Shown here one piece after another: positions 1-8,398 of a DNA stretch of 61,413 bases; the stretch's first letter is position 1; every line of letters begins with the position of its first letter. The DNA comes from an uncultured Agathobaculum sp. (GTDB lineage Bacteria; Bacillota; Clostridia; Oscillospirales; Butyricicoccaceae): assembly GCA_934504345.1 (NCBI GenBank), contig CAKSVR010000011.1, positions 1 through 61,413 of the forward strand, read 5' to 3'. A program made the position numbers and the translations under genes. Under the pieces are notes generated by a model. That model searched no databases. It was given only the letters and a program-made list of their open reading frames with translations, and was not told the DNA's origin.

Positions 1-491
1 CGGCGTTTTGATAAGATATTAGCATATAGCACAAAAACTGAAACTCTATTTTGTGCACGATTAAAAATATTTTTCAAATACGCTTTGGGGCTATTCCATT
101 GACCACATTTCGGCGTTATAGTAAAAGAGGAAATATTTCCAATGTCCTTTGACAACCGCATACTCAGGCATCAGGTACAAATTCGGCGCGGAGAGCTGCA
201 GCGGAAAGCTGCGAACTGTGGGTGGCTCCTATCATGGCAATGACCCGCGCGGAAGATAATGATACTCCCGACCAGTCACCGTCCGAGCGTGAAAACGTCG
301 CAGGCAATGAGGTCGGACAACGGATAGGTGAAATTCCTGTGGAATCGGTACGCTGCCGATCGCTTGGTGCTTCCCACAGTCGGGGGTGAGGCCGAATAGA
401 CTGACAGTAACAGTATAAATCATTATAAAACCGGAAGAATACCGCTTCTTTGCGTGTATTCTTCCGGTTTCGCACTTCATGGAGGTTTTAC
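1..491. other. Mobile-element spacer with a terminator-like hairpin
   Basis: I recognise no gene here. Two short plus-strand frames begin at 140 (33 codons) and 240 (49 codons); neither has a family signature. A long inverted repeat (arms about 428-442 and 456-470, core CCGGAAGAATAC) sits just before the excisionase-like gene. It could be a terminator, although its T-run is short. The stretch belongs to the integrative element whose integrase follows, and the element continues off the left edge. Confidence 0.4.
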
Positions 492-683
492 ATGTCATTT
501 GATTACGAAATTTTATCACAGAATGATCTGCTGGAACTGTTTCCGTTCGGCCGGTCAAAACTCAACGCCTTACTGCGGGCCGGTGTTCTGCCCGTCACCA
601 AAGTTGGACGTGATTACATCACCACTCGAGCAGAACTTGACCGCTGGTTCGCGGCCAATCGCGGACGTGAAATCTTCTATTAA
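492..683 (+). CDS. Excisionase-like helix-turn-helix DNA-binding protein
   Basis: This 63-residue protein reads MSFDYEILSQNDLLELFPFG at its start, then a basic recognition-helix region with KLNALL and a wing with VTKVGRDYITT and ELDRWF. This is the layout of MerR/excisionase-type winged HTH proteins, which bind att-region DNA and bias integrase toward excision. The ATG at 492 is preceded by GGAGG at 481-485, which fixes the start. It lies 82 bp before the integrase on the same strand, the usual xis-int order. It could instead be a small transcriptional regulator of the element. Confidence 0.7.
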   Translation: MSFDYEILSQNDLLELFPFGRSKLNALLRAGVLPVTKVGRDYITTRAELDRWFAANRGREIFY

Positions 684-765
684 CCAGACGTTGCGAACCA
701 TGCAGAGTATGGCGTATAATAACAATGTTAGCTGTTGTAGCTGCCGCACCGGGTCAGGAGCGAAA

Positions 766-1947
766 ATGAGCAATACAACAGAAAAAGTAACGAAAACGAA
801 TCGTCATTACGGGGAGGGCAGTATTTATCAGCGCAAAGATGGCCGCTGGGTAGCAAAATACCGCGATGAAGCAATGGCGAAACCGCAGTATCTTTATGGT
901 TCGACCGAAGCTGAGGTTCGCCGCAAGCTGCGGGATTGGAAAAAGCAGACGGCACGCGGTCTGACTGCGTGCAAGAAAGTGTTTTTTCGTGATTATGCAG
1001 ATAACTGGTTTTACACGTTCAAGCAGCACTCTGTCGAAAACAGCAGTTTTGACCGTTACGAAAGCATTTATTTGCATCATATCAAGCCTGTATTGGGCGA
1101 TATTCAGATTGCGTCTATCCGCAGTGAGGAGATTCAGAATCTGCTGGTTGCGAAAAGCAAAACGCTTTCGTACAGTGTAGTGAAGAAGATCAATTTCCTT
1201 TTGTCGGAACTGTTTCAGTATGCCCATTCCGAGGGCGATATTGCGAAGAATCCTATGCGCAATGTGAAGATGCCGAAAAAGACGCTGTTCAAGCAGAAGC
1301 GCACGATTTTAGTCATGGAAGATGAAGAAGTGCAGGCGTTGGAACAGGTCGCTACATTAACATGTCACAATGATACACCGCAGATTATGCACGCTAATGC
1401 GATTGTGTTTCTGGTGCATACTGGTTTGCGTTGTGGTGAATTGCAGGCATTGAAATGGTCTGACATTGATTTCGCAAACGAAACAGTCACGGTCAGCAAA
1501 AATCTTTCGATGATTGTCAACCGTGACCGCAAGCCGGGACAAAAGCATAGGAACGCAAAAATCAAGGGAACTAAGACTGTGAGCGGTAATCGGATTGTTC
1601 CGCTGAATGAAAAGGCTGTCCATGCACTGCGCAGTTTACAGCAGATTTATCATATGCTGGGTGTTCGCAATGATTTGGTATTGGTGTCCCGCAACGGCAA
1701 GGTGCTTTCTAATGCACAGCTTCGCCGTGTGCTGGACCGTGTTTTGCGCAAAGCTAATATCGACAAGCCCTTCACTTTACATCAGCTGCGACATACCTTT
1801 GCTACGCGGACACTGAAAGCGGGCGTACCGATCAGCGTAGTCAGCAAGTGGCTTGGCCATGCGAATATTTCGACAACATACAACACATACGTTCACGTTC
1901 TCTGTTCTGAGGAGAAGGACGCAGCGGAATTGCTGAAGGCTATGTGA
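766..1947 (+). CDS. int: Tyrosine recombinase (phage/ICE-type integrase)
   Basis: The 393-residue protein has the N-terminal arm-binding motif GEGSIYQRKDGRW (about residues 16-28), a core-binding SAM-like domain, and a C-terminal catalytic domain. The catalytic residues are visible: Arg in HTGLRCGEL, His and Arg in HQLRHTF, His in WLGHANI, and the Tyr nucleophile in TTYNTYVHV near the C-terminus. The length is typical of Tn916/phage integrases. The ATG at 766 follows a GTCAGGAG ribosome-binding site; the longer upstream reading frame overlaps the excisionase-like gene. It appears intact. The element it serves lies to the left, mostly outside the window. Confidence 0.93.
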   Translation: MSNTTEKVTKTNRHYGEGSIYQRKDGRWVAKYRDEAMAKPQYLYGSTEAEVRRKLRDWKKQTARGLTACKKVFFRDYADNWFYTFKQHSVENSSFDRYESIYLHHIKPVLGDIQIASIRSEEIQNLLVAKSKTLSYSVVKKINFLLSELFQYAHSEGDIAKNPMRNVKMPKKTLFKQKRTILVMEDEEVQALEQVATLTCHNDTPQIMHANAIVFLVHTGLRCGELQALKWSDIDFANETVTVSKNLSMIVNRDRKPGQKHRNAKIKGTKTVSGNRIVPLNEKAVHALRSLQQIYHMLGVRNDLVLVSRNGKVLSNAQLRRVLDRVLRKANIDKPFTLHQLRHTFATRTLKAGVPISVVSKWLGHANISTTYNTYVHVLCSEEKDAAELLKAM

Positions 1948-2446
1948 ACACTTTGGTGTCAAGTTGGTGTCACGGGAAATCGGTAGAACGCAATTCGTTA
2001 GATATATCGTAAAAATTGGAGAAAAAGAGCGAAACCATACGGTTTCCACCCCTCTTTTGAATCTCCCCGTTTCCCTTTGTTCCCAAGTCGGTGCACGGAA
2101 CGGCGTTGCCGTTCCTATTTGTGCTCGGGACCGAAAAAAGGAAACGGCAGTACCGTTACCACCCGATAGGCTCGGCTTAACGCCGGCCATTCCTCTCTCG
2201 GCTGCGCTGGGGCCGTTAGAGTTCTGCGGCACCCAATTTACGCAAAACCAGTGCAATCTGCCGCGATAACGCCGCGACCATGCAGAAAACGGAAGCCGAT
2301 ACCGTTTCTTTATGCGAGTTACCTATGAAGTAGGGCCGTAAGGCCCGTTCGCGAGGTTGCCTAAAAGGGCGGAAGTTGGAGTCCCAAGAGGATAGAAACC
2401 ACCGTAGGGGGTGTCTATCCTTTTGGCCCCCCGCGCGGGAGCGCAA
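1948..2446. other. Gene-free spacer rich in short hairpins
   Basis: No coding region is supported. The stretch carries many perfect short inverted repeats, among them GGAACGG/CCGTTCC near 2097-2116, GAAACGG/CCGTT near 2151-2169, an ACGG..CCGT hairpin near 2285-2308 and GGGCC/GGCCC near 2333-2345. A stronger hairpin at about 2389-2422 (AGGATAG..CTATCCTTTT) suits a bidirectional terminator for cysS. A direct repeat TTGGTGTCA at about 1951-1973, right after the integrase stop, could lie near an attachment site, but no att core can be proven. Confidence 0.45.
2389..2422 (-). terminator. Terminator-like hairpin after cysS
   Basis: AGGATAG and CTATCCT form the stem, with A-rich and T-rich flanks, and the hairpin lies 25 bp beyond the cysS stop codon. 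It could also act on the plus strand. Confidence 0.5.
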
Positions 2447-3862
2447 TTAGGCGCGGCTCCACTGCGTACCCTGACGGGTATCCTTAATGGTAACGCCCAT
2501 GTCGGCCAGCACGCCGCGGATGCGGTCAGCCTCTGCGAAGTTCTTCTCCTTCTTGGCGGCTGCGCGCTGCGCGATCAGCTCCTCGATCTTCTCGGCATCC
2601 GGGTCAACCGCATCGTCGCGGTTCTGCACCAGATTGAGCACGCCGGTCAGCTCCATGAACAGGTCGTGCGCGGCGGCGAGGAACGCCTTGGTGGCATCCT
2701 GATGCGCGCCGTTGTAGGCGTTGATCTCACGGGTCAGCTCGAAGATGGCGGACAGCGCATCAGCGGTGTTCAGGTCGTCGTCCATCGCATCGATGAACTT
2801 CTGCTTGTAACCCTTGAGAGCCTCCAGCTTCTCGGTTTCCTCGGCGGTCATGGTGTCGCCCGAGGCCTTTTCGATGCGGAACTCCATGTTGCTGCGAGCC
2901 TCGTACAGACGGGCAAGCGAGGCCTTGTTCATCTCCAGCGACTCAGCCGAGTAGTTCAGCGGCGTGCGGTAGTGTGCGCTCAGCATGAACATACGGATGG
3001 TTTCATAGCCGAACTGCTTGGCGGCATCGCGCACCATGAAGAAATTGCCCTTGGATTTGGACATCTTCTCGTTGTCGATGGTCAGGAAGCCGTTGTGCAG
3101 CCAGTAATGCGCGAACGTGCAGCCGTTTGCACACTCGGACTGGGCGATCTCGTTCTCGTGGTGCGGGAAGATCAGGTCCAGACCGCCGGAATGGATGTCG
3201 ATGGTCTTGCCGAGGTACTTGTTCGCCATAGCCGAGCACTCAATGTGCCAGCCCGGACGGCCCTTGCTGCCCCACGGCGTATCCCATGCGGGCTCACCCG
3301 GCTTTGCAGCCTTCCAGACCGCGAAGTCCATCGGATCCTCCTTGACCTCACCGACAGAAATGCGGGCGCCGGCCTGCAGCTCCTCCATCGGCTGATGGCA
3401 CAGCTTGCCGTACTCCGGGAACGACTTGGTGCGGAAGTAAACGTCGCCGTTGGATGCAACGTAAGCGTGGCCGTTCTCGATCAGGCGCTCAACAATATCG
3501 ATGATGGCATCCATGGTTTCGGTCGCACGCGGGTGTACGGTCGCCTTTTTTACACCAAGACCCTGTGCATCAACGAAATACTCCTTGATATAGCGCTCGG
3601 CGATGGTGTTGAAGTCCACACCCTCCTCGTTGGCCTTGTTGATGACCTTGTCGTCAATGTCGGTAAAGTTCTGCACGAACTCAACCTTATAACCGCGGTA
3701 CTCGAAGTAACGGCGCAGCAGATCGAAAATGATGAACGGGCGTGCGTTGCCGACATGGAAATAGTTGTATACGGTCGGGCCGCAGGAATACATCTTTACC
3801 TCGCCCGGCGTGATCGGAACAAATTCCTCTTTCTGACGTGTCAGCGTGTTGTAGAGTTTCAT
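2447..3862 (-). CDS. cysS: Cysteinyl-tRNA synthetase
   Basis: This class I aminoacyl-tRNA synthetase charges tRNA-Cys with cysteine in the cytoplasm. The 471-residue protein has the zinc ligand Cys27 in CGPTVYNYFHVGNARP (the HIGH-equivalent motif follows), WHIECSAM and FPHHENEIAQSE in the active site, and the KMSKS loop in NEKMSKSKGNFF. The C-terminal part is the helical tRNA-binding domain. The start follows AAAAGGAG on the minus strand. It is the second gene of an operon behind a cysteine T-box leader, so its expression should rise when tRNA-Cys is uncharged. Confidence 0.98.
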   Translation of the reverse strand: MKLYNTLTRQKEEFVPITPGEVKMYSCGPTVYNYFHVGNARPFIIFDLLRRYFEYRGYKVEFVQNFTDIDDKVINKANEEGVDFNTIAERYIKEYFVDAQGLGVKKATVHPRATETMDAIIDIVERLIENGHAYVASNGDVYFRTKSFPEYGKLCHQPMEELQAGARISVGEVKEDPMDFAVWKAAKPGEPAWDTPWGSKGRPGWHIECSAMANKYLGKTIDIHSGGLDLIFPHHENEIAQSECANGCTFAHYWLHNGFLTIDNEKMSKSKGNFFMVRDAAKQFGYETIRMFMLSAHYRTPLNYSAESLEMNKASLARLYEARSNMEFRIEKASGDTMTAEETEKLEALKGYKQKFIDAMDDDLNTADALSAIFELTREINAYNGAHQDATKAFLAAAHDLFMELTGVLNLVQNRDDAVDPDAEKIEELIAQRAAAKKEKNFAEADRIRGVLADMGVTIKDTRQGTQWSRA

Positions 3863-3877
3863 GGTTTTTATCTCCTT

Positions 3878-4477
3878 TTAGAAGTGTTCCCCGCCGGCTC
3901 TGCACCAGCGGACAAAATTTTCACAGTTATTGATGGCTAAATTATAATCGCTCTCGCCCAGTCGGCTTTTGGCACGGCGGACGGCTTCCTCCGGCGTATA
4001 CAGCAGCGGGCTTCTCTGCTCGGTGTACCGTTTGACCGGGTGGCCGTTGGCAAACTCCTCAAACGATGCCACATGAACACGGACACCGTCACCGGCCTCT
4101 GCATAGTGTATCACATCGCCGCGCCCGATATAGATGGCGTGATGCGTGTAATACTGCCCGGCAATGTTGTCGCCGTCGCGGAACAAATGGTCGCCCGGCT
4201 CACACGCATCCATATCCACCGTCTGCTCACAGAGCGGCGTGTAACGCAGTGCCCGGGTGTCCGGCCCGCCGGTCGGCCCTGTTGTTGGGATGTTCGGCTG
4301 TTTCCGGTGCTGCTGATCGGTGTAATTCTGCACACTGTCCAGCGCATTGCGGACGGCAGTAATGCCTTTGCTGACATTTTCGCCTGCTGTTTCACCCAAG
4401 ACCTCGGTTGTCAGCTCCGTGACCTTTTCCTGTATATCATTGGCGGCTTTACGCATGATCTTTTCCAGATTGAACAT
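3878..4477 (-). CDS. LRAT/NlpC-P60-type papain-fold protein
   Basis: This is a roughly 199-residue protein. Residues 1-60 are predicted helical (MFNLEKIMRKAANDIQEK). The rest is an LRAT-like permuted papain fold: GDHLFRD, then the catalytic His in YTHHAIYIG, a second His in VIHYAE, and the nucleophile Cys in NNCENFVRWC. LRAT-family proteins are thiol acyltransferases or hydrolases; the bacterial substrate is unknown. An ATG 18 bp upstream overlaps the GGAGGG Shine-Dalgarno, so the internal ATG at 4477 is preferred. It lies 15 bp before cysS, and both sit behind the Cys T-box, so the protein is tied to cysteine supply. Confidence 0.8.
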   Translation of the reverse strand: MFNLEKIMRKAANDIQEKVTELTTEVLGETAGENVSKGITAVRNALDSVQNYTDQQHRKQPNIPTTGPTGGPDTRALRYTPLCEQTVDMDACEPGDHLFRDGDNIAGQYYTHHAIYIGRGDVIHYAEAGDGVRVHVASFEEFANGHPVKRYTEQRSPLLYTPEEAVRRAKSRLGESDYNLAINNCENFVRWCRAGGEHF

Positions 4478-4497
4478 AAACCGCACTCCCTCCAATC

Positions 4498-4538
4498 AAA
4501 AAACGCCTCCCAAGGGCTATTTTTCCCTCGGGAGGCGT
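4498..4538 (-). terminator. T-box attenuator terminator
   Basis: The stem ACGCCTCCC/GGGAGGCGT is followed on the minus strand by a run of T. It is the off-state structure of the cysteine T-box. Confidence 0.9.
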
Positions 4539-4735
4539 GCAGACGCGGTTCCACTCCGATTTTTCGCTCGTGCAGTGCGGTAACGGGCACTTCCCGCAAG
4601 GCGTTTGACCCTGATGCTCGGCGGGCGCACTTCACCGTTTTCCGCGCAGAGCCCTTTCAGCCGGGAGGCTCCTCTCTTTTGTGCATAAAAATCCGGTTAC
4701 TTTTCCCGTGTCATCGCATAAATAACGATTATATT
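4498..4735 (-). ncRNA. Cysteine T-box leader
   Basis: Read on the minus strand, the leader has a stem I region with an AAAAGAGAGGAG segment and the specifier loop GAAG-TGC-G; TGC at 4627-4629 is a cysteine codon. The T-box sequence GGAGTGGAACCGCG (4544-4557) pairs with the uncharged tRNA acceptor end. An intrinsic terminator (4498-4538, CGCCTCCCGAGGG stem with a T-run) follows. Specifier and downstream cysS agree. Uncharged tRNA-Cys should stabilise the antiterminator and allow transcription of the LRAT gene and cysS. Confidence 0.95.
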
Positions 4736-4741
4736 GTACTT

Positions 4742-4770
4742 AGTATAGCAATTTTCAGCGGGAAAGTCAA
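4742..4770 (-). promoter_or_regulatory. Promoter of the T-box/LRAT/cysS operon
   Basis: The minus strand reads TTGACT, a 17-bp spacer and TATACT, just upstream of the T-box leader. This is a near-consensus housekeeping promoter. Confidence 0.88.
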
Positions 4771-4868
4771 GCCGATGGCGATAGAGGGAGTGTCCTAAAC
4801 GAAGATATTATTCTCCAGAGTTTACAGCTGTTCGGATCGACAAAGTATTCAATACAGCTTGCTTCATC

Positions 4869-4903
4869 GCAAAGCACCGCCGCTTTAATTGTGCGCTGTT
4901 GCC
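4869..4903 (+). repeat. Partial copy of the 161-bp MITE-like element
   Basis: The stretch GCAAAGCACCGCCGCTTTAA followed by TTGTGCGCTGTTGCC matches the right end of the full elements at 38861-39021 and 46862-47022 (reversed). The left part is absent, so this is a decayed or truncated copy. It lies just before the leader of CRISPR array 1. Confidence 0.65.
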
Positions 4904-4927
4904 TTAACTGTGCAAGCGGACACTCCC

Positions 4928-5113
4928 GATGTGCAGCAGAGGTTGATTTGGTGCGAACCTCGTGGTATAATAACAATAAATAAGGTTGTTACAGGCAGGT
5001 TCGCACCGGGGAAAACCGACAATATCACGAATGGATACGCAAAAATACAGAAGATAATACAAAAAGATTGTAGGAATGCCGAAAATCCGCATTGTATTTT
5101 TCGCATTTTTGCC
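4928..5113 (+). promoter_or_regulatory. Leader of CRISPR array 1 with promoter
   Basis: A promoter TTGATT (4943-4948), 17-bp spacer, TATAAT (4966-4971) points into the array. An inverted repeat GGTGCGAACCT/AGGTTCGCACC flanks the -10 region (about 4950-5008). The rest is AT-rich, as usual for leaders. It shows no clear similarity to the leader of array 2. Confidence 0.75.
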
Positions 5114-6161
5114 GTAACAACTCGCGCCCCTGCGGGGGACAGCAAATAAAGAACTTGCGATACAGGCGTTTGTTTAAGTAACAACTCGCGCCCCTGCGGG
5201 GGACAGCAACATGAGGGCAATGATGTGGAGTATATGGTATCTCCCGTAACAACTCGCGCCCCTGCGGGGGACAGCAACTATCTTTATAGATTCTTACAGA
5301 AGAATGCCGAAGAGGTAACAACTCGCGCCCCTGCGGGGGACAGCAACGCTTCGCCCTGTTCGAAGTTTACCTCATTGAAGTAACAACTCGCGCCCCTGCG
5401 GGGGACAGCAACTCGGTTTGTTATTGGTCTGTTATCGGTCTGTTGATGTAACATCTCGCGCCCCTGCGGGGGACAGCAACATGAATAATCTCCTTGCCAC
5501 GCGGATCACCTGCGTAACAACTCGCGCCCCTGCGGGGGACAGCAACGCTCTATCGCTGATTCCGTACACTTTCATGCACTGTTCGAGTAACAACTTGCGC
5601 CCCTGCGGGGGACAGCAACGGTGATTGCCGCCATATCGTCGGCGTACTTAGGTAACAACTCGCGCCCCTGCGGGGGACAGCAACCAGTTAAGTACGGCCT
5701 TCTTAACCTGAGTGCTGATGGTAACAACTCGCGCCCCTGCGGGGGACAGCAACGCCAGCCCATCCGGTCAACCGTCCATGCAAAGTCGGTAACAACTCGC
5801 GCCCCTGCGGGGGACAGCAACGTTTTCCAACGGCTCAACCGAATCGCAGATCATTTCAGTAACAACTCGCGCCCCTGCGGGGGACAGTAACGAGTATGTC
5901 CTTTTTGTTTAACTCAAAATTTCGTGCGGTAACAACTCGCGCCCCTGCGGGGGACAGTAACTGTTGCGCCGCTGATAATTACGCGAGCGTTCGCGGTAAC
6001 AACTCGCGCCCCTGCGGGGGACAGCAACCTCGATCGCATTGTTGATTACATGAATCATCCACGTAACAACTCGCGCCCCTGCGGGGGACAGCAACCACAG
6101 GTATCATCTTCGGTACGGAGGCTCTTCAGTAACAACTCGCGCCCCTATGGGGACAAAAAGA
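5114..6161 (+). CRISPR. CRISPR array 1 (15 repeats plus one degenerate terminal repeat)
   Basis: The 33-bp repeat begins GTAACAACTCGCGCCCC and ends TGCGGGGGACAGCAAC, with a CCCC-TGC-GGGG hairpin; an 8-nt crRNA tag would read ACAGCAAC if Cas6 cuts at the hairpin base. Repeat starts are 5114, 5178, 5246, 5315, 5380, 5448, 5514, 5587, 5652, 5721, 5789, 5859, 5929, 5996 and 6063. The copy at 6129 has a shortened loop and lost 3' end, which marks the leader-distal end. Spacers are 31-40 bp. The first repeat ends CAAA rather than CAAC; copies 6, 8, 12 and 13 carry single changes. The leader lies at the left, so the array is transcribed plus, toward the convergent cas operon. Confidence 0.98.
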
Positions 6162-6195
6162 AAACCGATATGTCCAATTCGACATATCGGTTTTT
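6161..6195. terminator. Bidirectional terminator between array 1 and the cas operon
   Basis: AAAACCGATATGTC and GACATATCGGTTTTT form a stem flanked by A and T runs on either side. It can end both the array transcript (plus) and the cas operon (minus, cas6 stops at 6212). A similar hairpin closes array 2. Confidence 0.85.
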
Positions 6196-6211
6196 ACTTT
6201 ATCCGCTATTG

Positions 6212-6943
6212 TTATTCACATATTACGCCGCCCATACCGAGCGCGGTTTTAATGCCGACACCCGCATACGGTGCAAAGTGCAGCAGCAGGTTCGCCATCG
6301 TAAGATGAAACCCATCCAGACGGCATTTAAGCGTCAGCTCTCCGGTGAAGCCGGGAATGGACTGTCCTTTGAGCAGATAATCACGGCTCGACAGCCGGTA
6401 CTCGGCAATGCGGAGTCCGTTTGTGATCGCCTGAATGCCTTCGCCGTCCTCGTCCTCGATCGGACAGACCTCCGCAAAACAGCCGTTCCACTTGTTCAGC
6501 AGATTTCGCATAATGAGCGGCACGGACGGCAGATTGACATAGCTGCCATCGCTTTTGAACGCGGTCGGCGTGAGAAACCGCAGCTTCATTGTGCGGTGCT
6601 CGGGCAGCTGCAGCAGCGTGTCCGCCGAATCAATATGCTCAATCTGCATCGTGTTGACCCGCAGTGATTGGTTTTCTCGACGCAGCCAGTAGCGGTCCTG
6701 CTGCTCAATGATCGGGGCCAGCACAGCTTCGCTGTCCGCGCCGAGGAGATTTATATGCCAGGCCACCTGCTTGTCCTGCACAGTGATGCAGCTGCTCACC
6801 GGTGTGATGCTGTCGCTGTGCATCCGCTCACCAAAGCCGTGCGGTGCCAGCGACAGCAGTGAGGAATATAGGTGGTAGCCCCATTCCGGCAAAATCCGCG
6901 TTTCGTGCTCCGGCAATAGGGTGATTTGATAGTGGGTGATCAT
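6212..6943 (-). CDS. cas6: Cas6 crRNA-processing endoribonuclease
   Basis: This 243-residue protein is the last gene of the cas operon. It has the Cas6 RAMP fold signature near the C-terminus, GVGIKTALGMGGV (the glycine-rich loop), preceded by LTLKCRLDGFHLTMANLLLHF. N-terminal His residues in GYHLYSSLL and PHGFGE are candidate catalytic residues. Cas6 cuts the repeat hairpin in the precursor to give mature crRNA. It overlaps the preceding gene by 4 bp, so translation is coupled. With both arrays sharing one repeat, this one enzyme can process both. Confidence 0.9.
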   Translation of the reverse strand: MITHYQITLLPEHETRILPEWGYHLYSSLLSLAPHGFGERMHSDSITPVSSCITVQDKQVAWHINLLGADSEAVLAPIIEQQDRYWLRRENQSLRVNTMQIEHIDSADTLLQLPEHRTMKLRFLTPTAFKSDGSYVNLPSVPLIMRNLLNKWNGCFAEVCPIEDEDGEGIQAITNGLRIAEYRLSSRDYLLKGQSIPGFTGELTLKCRLDGFHLTMANLLLHFAPYAGVGIKTALGMGGVICE

Positions 6944-7761
6944 GGTCTATACTGTCCTGTCATTTCCTGATACTTGCGATAATACTTACTGTGCGTGGAA
7001 TTTCGGCTGACAATGCCGTGTGCTCTTTTTAAATAACTGAGCGGTACGGCAGCAGGCAGGGCTGACTTCGATACATTGTCATTGATTTCCAGCTCTGCAT
7101 CAGACAGTTCGCTTTTGGCTGTAAAGCTGCTGTCGATTACCTCGCGCTCACTTTTCAGCGGTGTGTCACAGATTTTCTCCACACCTCGGCAAACCGCCTT
7201 CATATAGTAATCCAGATAGGGCAGTTCCATCGCCTGAAAGATATCGCGCTCGATACAATGGAGCAATTTAGGCTCCGTTTTGGAACCGCGCGTTATCATT
7301 TCGGTATAAAACAGATCATACCACATTTTGCACTCTTTGTTTTCCGAACGCGCTGCCGGGTTTTTACCGAAATTCTGAATCACTGTTGCCAGTTCAAGCA
7401 AGCTGTCCTGCAGTTCTATCGCCAAGCCTACTTCTGATTCGCAAGCGCGCAGCGGTTCTGCATTGCTCTCCTCGTCATCAATGGATACTTCAGCGTTTAT
7501 TTTCTTGGTACGTTTCTTCTGTGCATCCAGCCGCAGATATTTCATTGTTTTGTGAAGATAATGCGTGAATTGGCCTTCTTCTATATCAAATCTTTCGAGC
7601 AGCTTGCCGATTGTATCAATAGGCTGGTCTTGCCAGAATGCACTATCCTCATCATATACTTCGCCCCATATTTTAATATACAGGCCCTGTTTATTGGGAT
7701 CTTCATCCGACATTTGGCTCCACTTGACTGCTAATTCATCTAAATTAACCTTATTTGCCAC
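6940..7761 (-). CDS. Sigma-factor-like protein embedded in the type III cas operon
   Basis: I do not recognise a named CRISPR family. This 273-residue protein has a stretch (about residues 50-100) resembling sigma-70 region 2: LLERFDIEEGQFTHYLHKTM, then YLRLDAQKKRTKK and a conserved-looking SIDDEES. Near the C-terminus SYLKRAHGIVSRNSTHS and KYYRKYQEM look like a region-4-type HTH. The middle (about 100-220) is acidic and helical. A GTG at 7770 is also possible; the GTG at 7761 has the better spaced GAGGTGA. It sits between the lone CARF gene and cas6, overlapping cas6 by 4 bp. The function could be promoter recognition, but a structural or unrelated DNA-binding role is not excluded. Confidence 0.45.
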   Translation of the reverse strand: MANKVNLDELAVKWSQMSDEDPNKQGLYIKIWGEVYDEDSAFWQDQPIDTIGKLLERFDIEEGQFTHYLHKTMKYLRLDAQKKRTKKINAEVSIDDEESNAEPLRACESEVGLAIELQDSLLELATVIQNFGKNPAARSENKECKMWYDLFYTEMITRGSKTEPKLLHCIERDIFQAMELPYLDYYMKAVCRGVEKICDTPLKSEREVIDSSFTAKSELSDAELEINDNVSKSALPAAVPLSYLKRAHGIVSRNSTHSKYYRKYQEMTGQYRP

Positions 7762-7771
7762 AATGCTCACC

Positions 7772-8398
7772 TCAGCTTTCCGAGATGATCTGCTCGATAA
7801 CAGCGCGCGGATTCTTGACCTTGTTGGCCGCCAGCAGACGGGTAATTTCGTCCAGTTGGATGAGCGCGGTCATATCGTTGACATACGCACCCTTGACTTC
7901 TCTATCTTTGCGGTCGATACGTCCATATACCAGGCAGGAGATCGAAGCGTTATCCAGCAGGCGGTACGCATACTGGATGGCCATTATCATAATCTGAGAC
8001 AGCGGCTTTACGCCATAGGTCATGCAGGCGTACATTTCATCGTTGTCATGCACCAGCTCGATCAACCTCTGGAAGGCCTCGATATTGCTGCGTACACCTG
8101 CATCTGCCGGGGCAGATACCACTTCAATACCATGCGGATAAGTGAAACCGATCTTTTCACTCATCTCTTTTACCTCTTTTTCAAACTTTTTCAGATTTTC
8201 CCGGCAATTTTCGATATCTGTCTGAATTGCGATAATACGGACTTCTTCCTGCGGCTTTGCAAAAGCGTGGAGTGCAGTCATAATCGGAAACGCAGTTTCC
8301 TCATCCATCTGCAATACTGGGTTATCGACCGCCTGGTATACATACTTCTGCAGCGATCCCGGTGCCTGCAGCGGTGTCATACTAAAGAATATTTTCAT
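7772..8398 (-). CDS. Lone CARF-domain protein (Csx/TM1812-like)
   Basis: This 208-residue protein starts MKIFFSMTPLQ and carries a CARF-like nucleotide-binding signature in CMTYGVKPLSQIMIMAIQYA, comparable to the DxTHG-type motif of TM1812/Csx proteins, followed by a strand ISCLVYG. A coiled helical part lies at about 70-100. No HEPN, PD-(D/E)XK or other effector domain is visible. It could be a cyclic-oligoadenylate sensor that acts through a partner, or a ring nuclease. It overlaps the CARF-HEPN gene by 4 bp upstream, and the sigma-like gene follows at once. Confidence 0.7.
   Translation of the reverse strand: MKIFFSMTPLQAPGSLQKYVYQAVDNPVLQMDEETAFPIMTALHAFAKPQEEVRIIAIQTDIENCRENLKKFEKEVKEMSEKIGFTYPHGIEVVSAPADAGVRSNIEAFQRLIELVHDNDEMYACMTYGVKPLSQIMIMAIQYAYRLLDNASISCLVYGRIDRKDREVKGAYVNDMTALIQLDEITRLLAANKVKNPRAVIEQIISES

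Noticed and set aside
140..390. Two short plus-strand frames (MSFDNRILRHQ.., MTRAEDNDTPD..)
   Set aside because: No family resemblance and weak start signals; kept only as a description of the spacer.
1948..2446. tRNA gene as integrase attachment site
   Set aside because: No cloverleaf with TTCRA and an acceptor stem could be found in the spacer.
2411..3940. Long open frame opposite cysS
   Set aside because: It is the antisense shadow of cysS, without motifs; GC-rich codon use opens such frames.
4786..4927. 10-bp perfect inverted repeat GGGAGTGTCC/GGACACTCCC around 122 bp
   Set aside because: The match does not extend, no duplicated target site is visible and no second copy was found, so an element boundary is not supported.
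4928..5113. Antitoxin-RNA homology in leader 1, as found in leader 2
   Set aside because: No GCAGTCAGC segment or GATGACCG hairpin is present; only the promoter layout is shared.
5114..6161. Self-targeting spacers
   Set aside because: By eye no spacer matched the rest of the window; a proper alignment search was not possible.
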